In this document: positions 1 through 7,469 of the stretch, piece by piece
Layout of the letters: the number at the start of each line of letters is the position of its first letter
Position numbering within the stretch: the first letter of the stretch is position 1
NCBI GenBank assembly: GCA_016717345.1
Contig: JADKFR010000002.1
Location: forward strand, 186,001-250,000
DNA from: Propionibacteriaceae bacterium
Lineage (GTDB): Bacteria > Actinomycetota > Actinomycetes > Propionibacteriales > Propionibacteriaceae
Reading direction: 5' to 3'
DNA length: 64,000 bases
Notes under the pieces: generated by a model
What the model saw: the letters and a program-made list of their open reading frames with translations, nothing else
Told to the model about the DNA's origin: nothing
The model's database searches: none
Program-made: the position numbers and the translations under genes

Positions 1-540
1 GGTGACCGGCCGCGGGTCGTCGTCCATCTCGACTACGACAGGCTCCATCGACGCTGCACCGACGCCCAACTCCTTCACCCCGGCCAACTCATCACCGCGG
101 CAGCCCTCCGTCAACTCGCCTGCGACGCGGACCTTCTCCCCGTCGTCCTGGCCGGCGCCAGCGAACCTCTCGACGTGGGACGAACCCAACGACTGGTCAC
201 TCCACCGATCCGAGCGGCCCTCGAGACCCGCGACCGCGGCTGCGCGTTCCCGGGTTGCGACCGGCCCCCCGTGGACTGCCAGGCCCACCACATCACCCCC
301 TGGTGGGACGGAGGCCACACCGCACTTCACAACCTGGTCCTGCTCTGCCCGTATCACCACAACGTCATCGAACCCAGCCACGACCCCACCGCCGCCCGCT
401 GGAAGATCAGGATCCACCGCACCGGCATCCCCGAAGTGGTCCCACCGGCCTACGTCGACCCCACCGGCCGAGCCCGCACCCACGCCAGGTACCGCAGCCC
501 CGCCGACACCGGCGGACCGGCTCGGCTCAGCCCTGACTGA
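1..540 (+). CDS. HNH endonuclease signature protein (DUF222/13E12 type), 5'-truncated
   Basis: This is the C-terminal 179 residues of an HNH nuclease-family protein whose start lies outside the window. The frame is open from the first base and ends in TGA. The HNH core is clear: the segment RGCAFPGCDRPPVDCQAHH has the paired cysteines and the two histidines, followed by ITPWWDGGHT and NLVLLCPYHHNVI. That is the arrangement of the DUF222-HNH (mycobacterial 13E12 repeat) family, which is typically present in many copies in actinobacterial genomes and whose biological role is unknown. The protein ends in a short Arg/Pro-rich tail. It is followed at once by tandem repeats and is convergent with the SDR-TspO gene. 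A nuclease function is inferred from the motif only. Confidence 0.85.
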   Translation, partial: GDRPRVVVHLDYDRLHRRCTDAQLLHPGQLITAAALRQLACDADLLPVVLAGASEPLDVGRTQRLVTPPIRAALETRDRGCAFPGCDRPPVDCQAHHITPWWDGGHTALHNLVLLCPYHHNVIEPSHDPTAARWKIRIHRTGIPEVVPPAYVDPTGRARTHARYRSPADTGGPARLSPD

Positions 541-655
541 GCTGGGCTGGCGGGGGCTGGGGCGGGGCGGGCTGAGCTGGGGCGGGCTGGGCTGGGGCGG
601 GGGCTGGGGCGGGCTGAGCTGGGGCGGGCTGGGCTGAGCTGGGGCCGGAGGTGCC
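541..655. repeat. G-rich short tandem repeat
   Basis: Directly after the HNH stop codon the plus strand becomes almost purely G with interspersed CT and C. It is built from variants of GCTGGGGCGGG and GCTGAGCTGGGGCGGG repeated about eight times. Runs of three to five G recur at short intervals, so G-quadruplex formation on this strand is plausible. No gene is supported here; the frames that stay open across it are low-complexity artefacts. Confidence 0.75.
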
Positions 656-682
656 GGACCAGGCAAGGTTCAACGAGACCCG

Positions 683-942
683 GTCCAACCCGGGCGGTTC
701 GCTGTGCCCGTCCAACCCGGCCCGTCCAACCCGGGCGGTTCGTTGCGCCAGTCCAACCCGGCCAGTCCAACCCGGGCGGTTCGCTGCGCCCGTCCAACCC
801 GGCCAGTCCAACCCGGGCGGTTCGCTGCGCCAGTCCAACCCGGGCGGTTCGCTGCGCCCGTCCAACCCGGCCAGTCCAACCCGGCCCGTCCAACCCGGCC
901 AGTCCAACCCGGGCGGTTCGCTGCGCCAGTCCAACCCCCGCG
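683..942. repeat. Composite tandem repeat of a 27-bp and a 14-bp unit
   Basis: Every unit begins GTCCAACCCGG. Long 27-bp units start at 683, 724, 765, 806, 833 and 902. Short 14-bp units (GTCCAACCCGGCCA or ...CCC) start at 710, 751, 792, 860, 874 and 888. The first four long+short pairs make an exact 41-bp higher-order period. After 929 the array degrades into CGCTCGACCCCCG repeats up to about 1000. It lies between the convergent HNH and SDR-TspO genes. No spacer-like unique sequence is present, so it is not a CRISPR. Confidence 0.9.
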
Positions 943-1034
943 CTCGACCCCCGCGCTCGGCCCCCGCGCTCGACCCCCGCGTATCAAGCCTGCGCTCGAT
1001 CCCAGCGGTGGACCCCAGCGCATCAACCCTGCAC

Positions 1035-2432
1035 TCAACCCCGGCGGTTCAGTCGCGCGATGGACGCCGTGAGCACCGTCGCGAACGCCGTCCAAGCGGC
1101 ATAAGGGACGAGGGCCGCGCCCTTGCCCACCCCGGCGGCGAAGCCACGCCGGGCAAGATCGGCCGAGGATGCCGCCAGCCCCAGGGCGGTGAGCGTCGCC
1201 GCGGGCAACGCATGCGCACGGAAGAACACCCCGCTCCACGCGGCGTTCAGCGCCAGGTTGACCCCCAGGGCTGTGGTGAACCCTGAGGCCTCCTCATCGC
1301 GTCCCTCCTCGCCGAGGTCGGCGATCGCGGAGGCCGATGCGACCCAGATCAGGCCGTACAGAGTGGTCCAGGCGATCGGGAACGCCGACGCCGGCGGCTG
1401 CCAGGACGGCTTGCGCAGCGTCTGGTACCAACGACTTCCCGGGTCGGTGAAGAGCGATCCCACCACCGCGGTGGCCACCACGGCTGCGGCGACGCCGCGT
1501 GACACCCGCCGCCACCGGTGGGCGTCCACCCCGCGCAGTGCCCGCCGCACGGCCTCGTCGAAACCCGTCACGCCGGACTCCGGCTCACCGAGCACCTCCG
1601 TGGCATCGTCGGAGTGCTTGACCGCGTCGTTGATCAGGCTCCCCACGAGCGGACGCGCGATCCCGGACGACACCGGGGTCACCAACCCCACCCAGTGACT
1701 GGCGAGTCCGGGGGTGAGCAGTGGCACCGTCCCGACGAAGCGACCGCCCAGCCCGGCCACGCGGGCGTAGCGGTCCATCATCTCGGCGTAGGTGAGCACC
1801 TCGTCCATCCCCAGGTCGAAGCTGCGGTTCACCTCGGGGGGAAGTTCGGCGGCCCGCACCAGGTAGAACACGACATCGTCCACCGCGATGGGCTGGATCC
1901 GGTTCCGCAACCAGCGCGGGCCCACCGCCGCCGGCAGGCGCTCGGCGAGGTGGCGCAGCATGTCGAAGGAGGCCGAGCCATCGCCCAGCACCACCCCCGC
2001 CTGCAGGACGGCCGTCGGCACCCCGGAGGCCAGCAGGATCTCCCCCACCTCCACCCGGGAGCCCAGGTGCGCCGACAGCGGCTTGTCCTGCGGATGCAGC
2101 CCGCTGAGGTAGACGATGCGGCCGACATCCGCCTCACGCGCCAGGCCGGCGAACGAGCGCGCCAGGTCACGGTCTCGCGTGACATAGTCGCCGCGCCCGT
2201 CCATCGAGTGCAGCAGGTAGTAGGCCACGTCGACGCCCGCCAGGGCGCCGCTCAGGTCGTCGGCGACGGTCGCGTCCCCCTGCCTGACCTCGACGCGGTC
2301 CCGCCAGGCGGGATCGAGCTTGGCGGGCGTCCGGGCGAGGACTCGAACCCGCCAGCCGGCCGCCAGCAGGGCGGGGACGAGTTGAGCGCCGATGTAGCCG
2401 GAAGCGCCGGTGACCAGAGCGGTGTGATTCAT
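1035..2432 (-). CDS. SDR-family NAD(P)-binding epimerase fused to a TspO/MBR domain
   Basis: This 465-residue protein has two parts. Residues 1 to about 300 form an NmrA/extended-SDR-like Rossmann domain starting ALVTGASGYIGAQL (the TGxxGxxG NAD(P)-binding loop). The last 140 residues or so are a TspO/MBR tryptophan-rich sensory domain: WYQTLRKPSWQPPASAFPIAW near its start, then LNAAWSGVFF, with hydrophobic helices between. TspO proteins bind porphyrins and have been linked to light and oxidative stress responses. The start codon is one base from the stop of the CPBP gene, so the two are probably co-transcribed from the divergent promoter they share with the carotenoid operon. The fusion looks genuine because no frame break separates the halves. 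The substrate of the SDR half is unknown. Confidence 0.85.
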   Translation of the reverse strand: MNHTALVTGASGYIGAQLVPALLAAGWRVRVLARTPAKLDPAWRDRVEVRQGDATVADDLSGALAGVDVAYYLLHSMDGRGDYVTRDRDLARSFAGLAREADVGRIVYLSGLHPQDKPLSAHLGSRVEVGEILLASGVPTAVLQAGVVLGDGSASFDMLRHLAERLPAAVGPRWLRNRIQPIAVDDVVFYLVRAAELPPEVNRSFDLGMDEVLTYAEMMDRYARVAGLGGRFVGTVPLLTPGLASHWVGLVTPVSSGIARPLVGSLINDAVKHSDDATEVLGEPESGVTGFDEAVRRALRGVDAHRWRRVSRGVAAAVVATAVVGSLFTDPGSRWYQTLRKPSWQPPASAFPIAWTTLYGLIWVASASAIADLGEEGRDEEASGFTTALGVNLALNAAWSGVFFRAHALPAATLTALGLAASSADLARRGFAAGVGKGAALVPYAAWTAFATVLTASIARLNRRG

Positions 2433-2433
2433 A

Positions 2434-3222
2434 TCAACCTCCGAGGGTGAGGGCCGTGGGCAGCAGGAAGAGCATGCCCAGCGACCAGGTCAGGTGAGAA
2501 ACGATGGGGCCCAGGACCCCGCCGGTGACGCGTCGCTGCTGGGCGGTGAGCAGGCCGAGCGCGGCGGCCGCGAACGTCAGCAGCGGCACGCCGGCGAACA
2601 CGGTGGACAGCGCGTAGAGCACCGTGGACCCGATCACGTTCCAGCGGCGATCGAGGGCGGCGTAGACGGCGCCGCGGAAGAACAGTTCCTCGGCGACCCC
2701 GTTGATCGCCGTGATCAGGGCGACGATCGCCACCGACCCGTAGCGGGCGTGATCGAGGACGCTGTCCACCGGTTCGCGGAGGACGGGGACGCGTCCCACA
2801 ACGACCGCCCCGGCCAGAAACACCGCGAGCAGGGCGGCCCCCAACAGGAAGCCCTGCACCACGGCCAGGCTCTGCCGGCCGCCGCGGGTGTGCGCCCGTC
2901 CGAGATGGAGCCGCCCCGACGCCAGGGCTCCGGCGGTCCACAGCGCCGCGACCCCCAGGGTCGCGGGGTAGAAGAGCGGGTCGCCCGGCTGGATGGCGAG
3001 CGCGAGGCCGAGGCTGACCGCCCCCAGCACCAGCGTGACCCCCACCACGACCCGACGCCGGTGCCGGACGGGCGTTGCCTCCTCGTGGTCCCGCTCGACT
3101 GGCGTCAGAAGCGCCGCGGTGAAGAAGGCCCGCACTTCGTGGGCGGCGCGCCCGAGCATGCCGGGTCGGTGATCGCCGCGTGAGGGTCGGTGATCGTCAC
3201 GGGGCGGGCTGTGATCGTCCAT
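2434..3222 (-). CDS. CPBP-family intramembrane metalloprotease
   Basis: This is a 262-residue polytopic membrane protein. The CPBP/ABI (CAAX protease and bacteriocin-processing) signature is present as GVAEELFFRGAVY, carrying the catalytic EExxxR, followed by a helix with LGPIVSHLTWSLGML that supplies the second histidine motif (HxxW). The family consists of membrane-embedded glutamate proteases; the target here is unknown. The start chosen is an ATG preceded by GAAAGGA. A longer open frame extends upstream only because it runs antisense through the low-complexity end of crtYc. The gene is first in a two-gene unit with the SDR-TspO fusion and is divergent from crtYc across putative CarH boxes. 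This suggests light-dependent expression, an inference from position. Confidence 0.85.
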   Translation of the reverse strand: MDDHSPPRDDHRPSRGDHRPGMLGRAAHEVRAFFTAALLTPVERDHEEATPVRHRRRVVVGVTLVLGAVSLGLALAIQPGDPLFYPATLGVAALWTAGALASGRLHLGRAHTRGGRQSLAVVQGFLLGAALLAVFLAGAVVVGRVPVLREPVDSVLDHARYGSVAIVALITAINGVAEELFFRGAVYAALDRRWNVIGSTVLYALSTVFAGVPLLTFAAAALGLLTAQQRRVTGGVLGPIVSHLTWSLGMLFLLPTALTLGG

Positions 3223-3276
3223 GATCCTTTCCGAGTCCTGCGGTCCTGCGCGAGGTCCGCGACCCACCCAGCCCAG

Positions 3277-3321
3277 AGCCTGGACAAACCTTGGACAAGC
3301 CCCTGGATCACCCCGTAGGCT
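3277..3321 (+). promoter_or_regulatory. Putative CarH/LitR operator and crtY promoter
   Basis: Two direct repeats lie head to tail: AGCCTGGACA at 3277-3286 and AACCTTGGACA at 3287-3297. Both contain TGGACA, matching the TnnACA core reported for CarH. The second also supplies a -35-like TTGGAC (3291-3296), followed 19 bp later by a -10-like TAGGCT (3316-3321). A repressor bound here would cover the -35. The same site could control the divergent CPBP/SDR-TspO unit. The boxes are read directly from sequence; function is inferred from similarity to the idi::crtE and carH upstream regions. Confidence 0.6.
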
Positions 3322-3357
3322 GGGCCCACCCACCACGATCGGCGAGCGAAAGGCGAC

Positions 3358-4089
3358 ATGGACCCGTACCAGTACCTCCTGCTGATGGCGGCATGCCTCG
3401 CGATCACCCTGCCGCTGGAGTTCGTCCTGCACGCCCGGGTGTACCGGCGCTGGCATCTCGCCCTGGCCGCCATCGTCCCGGTGGTACTGGTGTTCTCCGT
3501 GTGGGACATCGTGGGCATTCTCCGGAACCATTGGAGCTACAACCCGCGGTTCGTGACGGGCGTCCAGCTCGGCGTCATGCCGCTGGAGGAACTGGTGTTC
3601 TTCATCGTGGTGCCGTTGTGCGGGCTGCTCACCTATGAAGCCGTCGGCTACGTGCTGGGTCGGCTGGGCCGGGCTCAGGCGGCCGCGGCCCCCTCCATCA
3701 ACCCCGACTCCCCCACCTCCTCCGCCTCCTCCAACTCCCCCGACTCCTCCGACTCCTCCGACTCCTCCGACTCCTCCGACTCCTCCAACTCCTCCCGCTC
3801 CCCACCTCCTCCGACTCCCACCACCTCCTCCCCACCTCCCCCTCCTCCAACTCCTCCCCCCCACCTCCACCTCCTCCAACTCCTCCACCTCCTCCCCCAC
3901 CTCCACCTCCTCCACCTCGAGTTCCGGGACGACCGATGCCTGAGTACACCGTCCTCACCGTCCTCTCCGTGCTGGCGGTCGTCGCGCTCGAGGTGTGGTG
4001 GTTGCGCACCGGGCTGTTCCGCCAGGCCCAGTACTGGATCGCGATGGCGATCGTGTTCGCGTTCCAGGTGCTCGTCGACGGCTGGCTGA
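3358..4089 (+). CDS. crtYc: Lycopene cyclase subunit CrtYc with an anomalous low-complexity tail
   Basis: The first 105 residues or so are a typical CrtYc half of the heterodimeric actinobacterial lycopene beta-cyclase. There are three membrane helices, with the conserved VMPLEELVFF (PxEE motif, residues 75-78) in the third. CrtYc and CrtYd together cyclise lycopene to beta-carotene in the membrane. Family members are about 105-125 residues, but here the frame continues to 243 residues through a Ser/Asp then Pro/Leu-rich tail. That tail is encoded by a pyrimidine-rich microsatellite, and the frame then runs out of phase through the start of crtYd. In the +2 frame the tail would end in a TGA overlapping the crtYd ATG by eight bases, the usual spacing in such operons. 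An indel within the repeat has therefore probably displaced the stop. The core domain is intact. Confidence 0.8.
   Translation: MDPYQYLLLMAACLAITLPLEFVLHARVYRRWHLALAAIVPVVLVFSVWDIVGILRNHWSYNPRFVTGVQLGVMPLEELVFFIVVPLCGLLTYEAVGYVLGRLGRAQAAAAPSINPDSPTSSASSNSPDSSDSSDSSDSSDSSNSSRSPPPPTPTTSSPPPPPPTPPPHLHLLQLLHLLPHLHLLHLEFRDDRCLSTPSSPSSPCWRSSRSRCGGCAPGCSARPSTGSRWRSCSRSRCSSTAG
3701..3916 (+). repeat. Pyrimidine-rich microsatellite inside crtYc
   Basis: About 215 bases consist almost entirely of C and T on the plus strand. They include five tandem copies of GACTCCTCC followed by irregular CTCC, CACCTCCTCC and CCTCCACCT units. Nine-base units keep the frame, but the irregular part contains C-runs and 4-base units that would shift it. 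It sits exactly between the CrtYc domain and the crtYd start codon. Strand asymmetry of this kind can form triplex (H-DNA) and is prone to slippage. Confidence 0.85.
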
Positions 4090-4262
4090 CCAAACTGACT
4101 GACCCGATCGTGCAGTACGCCCCCGAACACCTGCTCGGCCTGCGCGTGCCGTGGGACATCCCGATCGAGGACTTCGGGTTCGGGTTTTCGATGGTGACCC
4201 TGACACTGCTGCTGTGGGTCCGACTCACCCGCCGCAGCACCACCCCCCAGGAGGACGCGTGA
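3936..4262 (+). CDS. crtYd: Lycopene cyclase subunit CrtYd
   Basis: This 108-residue membrane protein is the second half of the heterodimeric lycopene cyclase. It has three predicted helices and carries the conserved VPWDIPIEDFGFGF, in which PIED (residues 76-79) mirrors the PxEE motif of CrtYc. With CrtYc it forms both beta-ionone rings of beta-carotene. Its length is normal for the family. Its stop overlaps the GTG of crtT by four bases (GTGA), so it is translationally coupled to the aromatic-ring genes downstream. Whether it is coupled to crtYc as in relatives depends on the frame of the microsatellite just upstream. Confidence 0.9.
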   Translation: MPEYTVLTVLSVLAVVALEVWWLRTGLFRQAQYWIAMAIVFAFQVLVDGWLTKLTDPIVQYAPEHLLGLRVPWDIPIEDFGFGFSMVTLTLLLWVRLTRRSTTPQEDA

Positions 4263-4987
4263 GAACCCTCGCCGACCAGTTCGACGCCGGCTCGTCACGC
4301 TACGACCTGCTGGTAGGGCTCAACCCCGGCTACCACGCGGCCCTCGCCTTCTCAGCCCGGGCGCTGGCGGAACGGGTCCGCCGGGTTCCGGGCGCGCCCC
4401 TGCGGATCCTCGACCTGGGGTGCGGCTCGGGGGCGTCCACGACGGCCCTCGTCCGGGCACTCCCCACGGACACGCTCCTGCAGGGCCTGGACGCCTCCGC
4501 GGGCATGCTGGCCGCCGGAGCCCGGAAGGCCTGGCCGAGCTGGGTCAGCTTCGGCCAGGCGGTCTGCGGCGAGCTCGACCTGGACGCCATCGGCCGCGGG
4601 CGCTGGGACGGCGTCCACGCCGCCTACCTGTTCCGCAACATCCCCGCCGAGCGCCGGGACGCAGCGCTGGCCGAGGTCTGGGAACTCCTCGCCCCCGGCG
4701 GCTGGCTGATCACCCAGGAATACTCCGTCGCCGGAGACCAGCGGGCGACCGCGGTCTGGGAGATCGTGTCGCGCGGCCTCATCTCGCCACTGGCAGCAGC
4801 GTTCGACCCCGGCAACGGCGACTTGTACCGCTACCTCCGCCGCAGCGTCCGGGAGTTCGATTCGACCGAGGAGTTCTGCTCCCGGCTGAGCGCCGCCGGC
4901 TTCGTCGACGTCGCCCGCCACGACGTCCGCGGTTGGCAGCGCGGCATTCTGCACACCTTCCGTGCCCACAAGGAGGCCACCGCATGA
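4259..4987 (+). CDS. crtT: Class I SAM-dependent methyltransferase CrtT-like (carotenoid cluster)
   Basis: This 242-residue protein has a Rossmann methyltransferase fold. Motif I is ILDLGCGSGAS (residues 50-60), followed by LQGLDASAGML and a post-motif ELLAPGGWLI, resembling the UbiE/COQ5 group. The GTG start overlaps the crtYd stop and is preceded by CAGGAGGACG, a strong ribosome binding site. An open frame with an ATG 108 bases upstream overlaps crtYd and is rejected. Streptomyces carotenoid clusters have the order crtY-crtT-crtU, and the same order here is the main reason for the name. The exact reaction of CrtT is not settled. It is coupled to crtU by an ATGA overlap. Confidence 0.85.
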   Translation: MRTLADQFDAGSSRYDLLVGLNPGYHAALAFSARALAERVRRVPGAPLRILDLGCGSGASTTALVRALPTDTLLQGLDASAGMLAAGARKAWPSWVSFGQAVCGELDLDAIGRGRWDGVHAAYLFRNIPAERRDAALAEVWELLAPGGWLITQEYSVAGDQRATAVWEIVSRGLISPLAAAFDPGNGDLYRYLRRSVREFDSTEEFCSRLSAAGFVDVARHDVRGWQRGILHTFRAHKEATA

Positions 4988-6582
4988 CCAGCACCCGCCC
5001 CGGACGCGACCGCCGGGCCGTCCACCACCCGGCCCCCGAGGGTGCCGACACCGTCGGGGCACCCCGCCACGTGGTCGTCGTGGGCGGAGGGATCGCAGGC
5101 CTCGCGTCCGCCGCCGTCCTCGCCGAACGCGGCGTCACGGTGACCCTGCTGGAAGCCTCACCCCGCCTCGGTGGGCGGGTGGCCGCCTGGCCGCTGGCGG
5201 ACGGACGGACGATGAGCCGCGGCTTCCACGCCTTCTTCCGCCAGTACTACAACCTGCGTGGCCTGCTCCGGCGCGTCGACCCCGGACTGACCGGGCTGGT
5301 CCCGATCGCCGACTACCCCCTGCAGCGCCCGGGCGGGGTGCGTGACTCGTTCACCAACATCCCTCGGACGCCGCCGTGGAGCGTCCTCGGCTTCGTCCTG
5401 GCCAGCCCGGCGTTCACCCTGCGGAACCTCACCAAGGTCAACGTGCCGGCCGCGATGGAGCTGGTCACGATGCGGTTCCCGCAGACCTACAGCGACCACG
5501 ACGGCGAATCGGCGGCCGCTTTCCTGGACCGGCTCAACTTCCCCCTCGCCGCCCGCGACCTCGCGTTGGAGGTGTTCGCCCGCTCGTTCTTCGCCGACCC
5601 TCGCGAGTTCGCCGCCGGTGAACTGGTGGCCATGTTCCACGCGTACTTCACCGGCTCGGCCGAGGGCCTGCTCTTCGACGTCCCCCGCGACGACTACGAC
5701 ACCGTGTGGTGGGCGCCGCTGGGACGCTACCTCGCCCAGCGTGGCGTGAGCATTCGCACCGGGGTCCGGGTGAAGAAGCTCCGGCCTGGCAGCGCCTGGG
5801 AGGTGGCCACCGGTGAGGGCGTGGTGACGGCTGACGCCGTCGTCGTGGCCACCGACCCCCGGACGGCCCGCGACCTGATCGCCGGGCTTGAGCTCCCAGC
5901 CGGCCCCGCCGGCCCCGCCGGCCCAGCCGACCCCGCCGGCCCAGCCCGCCCAGCCAACCCAGAACTCGCCCGCTGGCGCTCGGCGGTGTCCGCCACGCGA
6001 AGCGCGCCGCCTTTCGTCGTGCTGCGCTTGTGGTTCTCCGGACGCGTGGACGCCGACCGTCCGGCCTTCCTGGGGACCAGCGGCTACGGCCCGCTCGACA
6101 ACGTCTCCGTCCTGGAGCGCTTCGAGGACGGTGCCGCAGCCTGGTCGCAGGCCCACGGCGGCTCGGTCGTCGAGTTGCACGCCTACGCCGCGGGCGCCGA
6201 CGTCGAGCCCGGCACCGCCGCGGCCCAGGCGGTCGCTGACGAACTGCTCCACCAGTTGCACCTGGTGTTCCCCGAGACCGCGGGCTTCACCGAGCTGCAC
6301 CGGGAACTGCTGGTGGCCGACGACTGCACGCTGATCGACCCGTCACCCTGGCGCGAGCGCCCGGGGGTGGTCACCCCCGTCCCCGGCCTCGTGCTGGCAG
6401 GGGATTGGGTGCGCGCCGACTACCCGGTGGCCTTGATGGAACGGGCGGCGACGACCGGCATCCTCGCGGCGAACGAACTTCTCGCCGGCTGGGGGGTGCG
6501 CGGCGAAGGCTTGTGGACCGTCCCGATGCAGGGCGTGTTCGCCCGTCGTCAGCGCGCTGCGACGCCCGCCCGGGGCGCGTAG
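4984..6582 (+). CDS. crtU: CrtU, beta-carotene desaturase/methyltransferase (isorenieratene synthase)
   Basis: This 532-residue FAD-dependent oxidoreductase belongs to the carotenoid desaturase superfamily. The dinucleotide-binding motif VVVVGGGIAGLASAAVL is at residues 30-46. It is followed by the characteristic CrtU stretch MSRGFHAFFRQYYNLRGLLR, then ARSFFADPREF and a C-terminal VLAGDWVRADYPVALMERA. CrtU converts the beta-rings of beta-carotene to aromatic phi-rings with methyl migration, giving isorenieratene. A Gly/Pro/Ala repeat (PAGPAGPAGPAD, around residues 303-325) interrupts the middle and looks like a lineage-specific insertion in a loop. The start overlaps crtT (ATGA). The 3' end overlaps the convergent crtB by 34 bases. 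Confidence 0.9.
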   Translation: MTSTRPGRDRRAVHHPAPEGADTVGAPRHVVVVGGGIAGLASAAVLAERGVTVTLLEASPRLGGRVAAWPLADGRTMSRGFHAFFRQYYNLRGLLRRVDPGLTGLVPIADYPLQRPGGVRDSFTNIPRTPPWSVLGFVLASPAFTLRNLTKVNVPAAMELVTMRFPQTYSDHDGESAAAFLDRLNFPLAARDLALEVFARSFFADPREFAAGELVAMFHAYFTGSAEGLLFDVPRDDYDTVWWAPLGRYLAQRGVSIRTGVRVKKLRPGSAWEVATGEGVVTADAVVVATDPRTARDLIAGLELPAGPAGPAGPADPAGPARPANPELARWRSAVSATRSAPPFVVLRLWFSGRVDADRPAFLGTSGYGPLDNVSVLERFEDGAAAWSQAHGGSVVELHAYAAGADVEPGTAAAQAVADELLHQLHLVFPETAGFTELHRELLVADDCTLIDPSPWRERPGVVTPVPGLVLAGDWVRADYPVALMERAATTGILAANELLAGWGVRGEGLWTVPMQGVFARRQRAATPARGA

Positions 6583-7469
6583 CGCGCCTGCAGGGACGGA
6601 CGGGGCACACCCACGGTCAGCGTGCGCGCCAGCACCGCCAGCTTGTCGCTGGTCGGCACCCGATGGCGGGTGGTGAAGACGTCGTAGTCGGCCGCCTCGA
6701 TGCGGTCGAGAATGCGCGAGTAGAGCACCAGCGCGGCCCCCACGCAGCGTCGGGACGCCGGGGGCAGCAGGTCGAGCCCGGGCAGGGCGTCGCGGTAGAG
6801 CTGCCGGTTGAGTTCGATCTGCTCGGCGAACATCGCCCGCCACTGCGGCGTCACGCGCCGCAGGGAGGGGTCCGCCCCATGCCGGGCGAGGGCGTCCTGC
6901 GGCAGGTAGACCCGTCCGCGGTCCAGGTCTTCGGCCACGTCACGCAGGAAGTTGGTGAGCTGGAAGGCCAGCCCCAGGCTCCGGGCCGGAGCCTTGGCGT
7001 CCGGCGAGGTCGGCTCCAGCACAGGCAGCATCATCTCGCCGATCACGGCCGCCGAGCCCTCCATGTAGCCGTCGCGCAACTCTTCCCAGGTCGCCCACGT
7101 CGTGTGGGTGTGGTCGAGTGCCATCGCGTCGAAGAAGCGGTCGAAGCATTCCAGCGAGGTGCCGCGGCGACGCAGGCTGTCCCCCACGGCCGCCATCACC
7201 GGGTCGTTCGAGCCGTGCTCCACCGCGTCCACGAAGCGGCTGCGGAAAGCCGCCAGCCGCTCGACCGGGGTGCCTCCGGCCGGGACGCCGGCGTGATCCC
7301 GGTCGGGCTCGTCCACGATGTCGTCGGCCAGCCGGCACAGCGCGTACACGGCGTGGACGTCGCGGCGCTGGTCCGGCGAGAGCAGCAGCGCCCCCCAGTA
7401 GTAGGTCGTGCCGTAGGCGCGGGTGAGCCGCGCGCAGCGGCGGTACCCCTCGCGCAGCAGGTCGCTCAC
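6549..7469 (-). CDS. crtB: Phytoene synthase
   Basis: This 306-residue trans-isoprenyl diphosphate synthase condenses two GGPP into phytoene. Two Asp-rich motifs are visible: LADDIVDE (about residues 48-55) and LRDVAEDLDRGRVYLP. Also present are YCRxVA-like and QLTNFLRDV signatures. The GTG start is chosen because it forms a GTGA overlap with the crtI stop; a longer open frame upstream simply runs out of phase through crtI. It is the last gene of the leftward idi::crtE-crtI-crtB operon and its end overlaps the end of crtU. Length and motifs are normal. Confidence 0.95.
   Translation of the reverse strand: MSDLLREGYRRCARLTRAYGTTYYWGALLLSPDQRRDVHAVYALCRLADDIVDEPDRDHAGVPAGGTPVERLAAFRSRFVDAVEHGSNDPVMAAVGDSLRRRGTSLECFDRFFDAMALDHTHTTWATWEELRDGYMEGSAAVIGEMMLPVLEPTSPDAKAPARSLGLAFQLTNFLRDVAEDLDRGRVYLPQDALARHGADPSLRRVTPQWRAMFAEQIELNRQLYRDALPGLDLLPPASRRCVGAALVLYSRILDRIEAADYDVFTTRHRVPTSDKLAVLARTLTVGVPRPSLQARYAPRAGVAAR

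Noticed and set aside
683..942. CRISPR or coding repeat protein
   Set aside because: Units of 27 and 14 bp have no unique spacers, and frames open across them do not persist beyond the array in any homologous way.
3223..3915. N-terminal extension of the CPBP protein
   Set aside because: It is antisense to crtYc and to its microsatellite and consists of Glu/Gly/Val low complexity. An ATG with a good binding site lies at the start of the real protein.
4151..4258. ATG start for crtT inside crtYd
   Set aside because: The added 36 residues are Pro/His-rich with no methyltransferase homology. The GTG overlapping the crtYd stop has a strong binding site.
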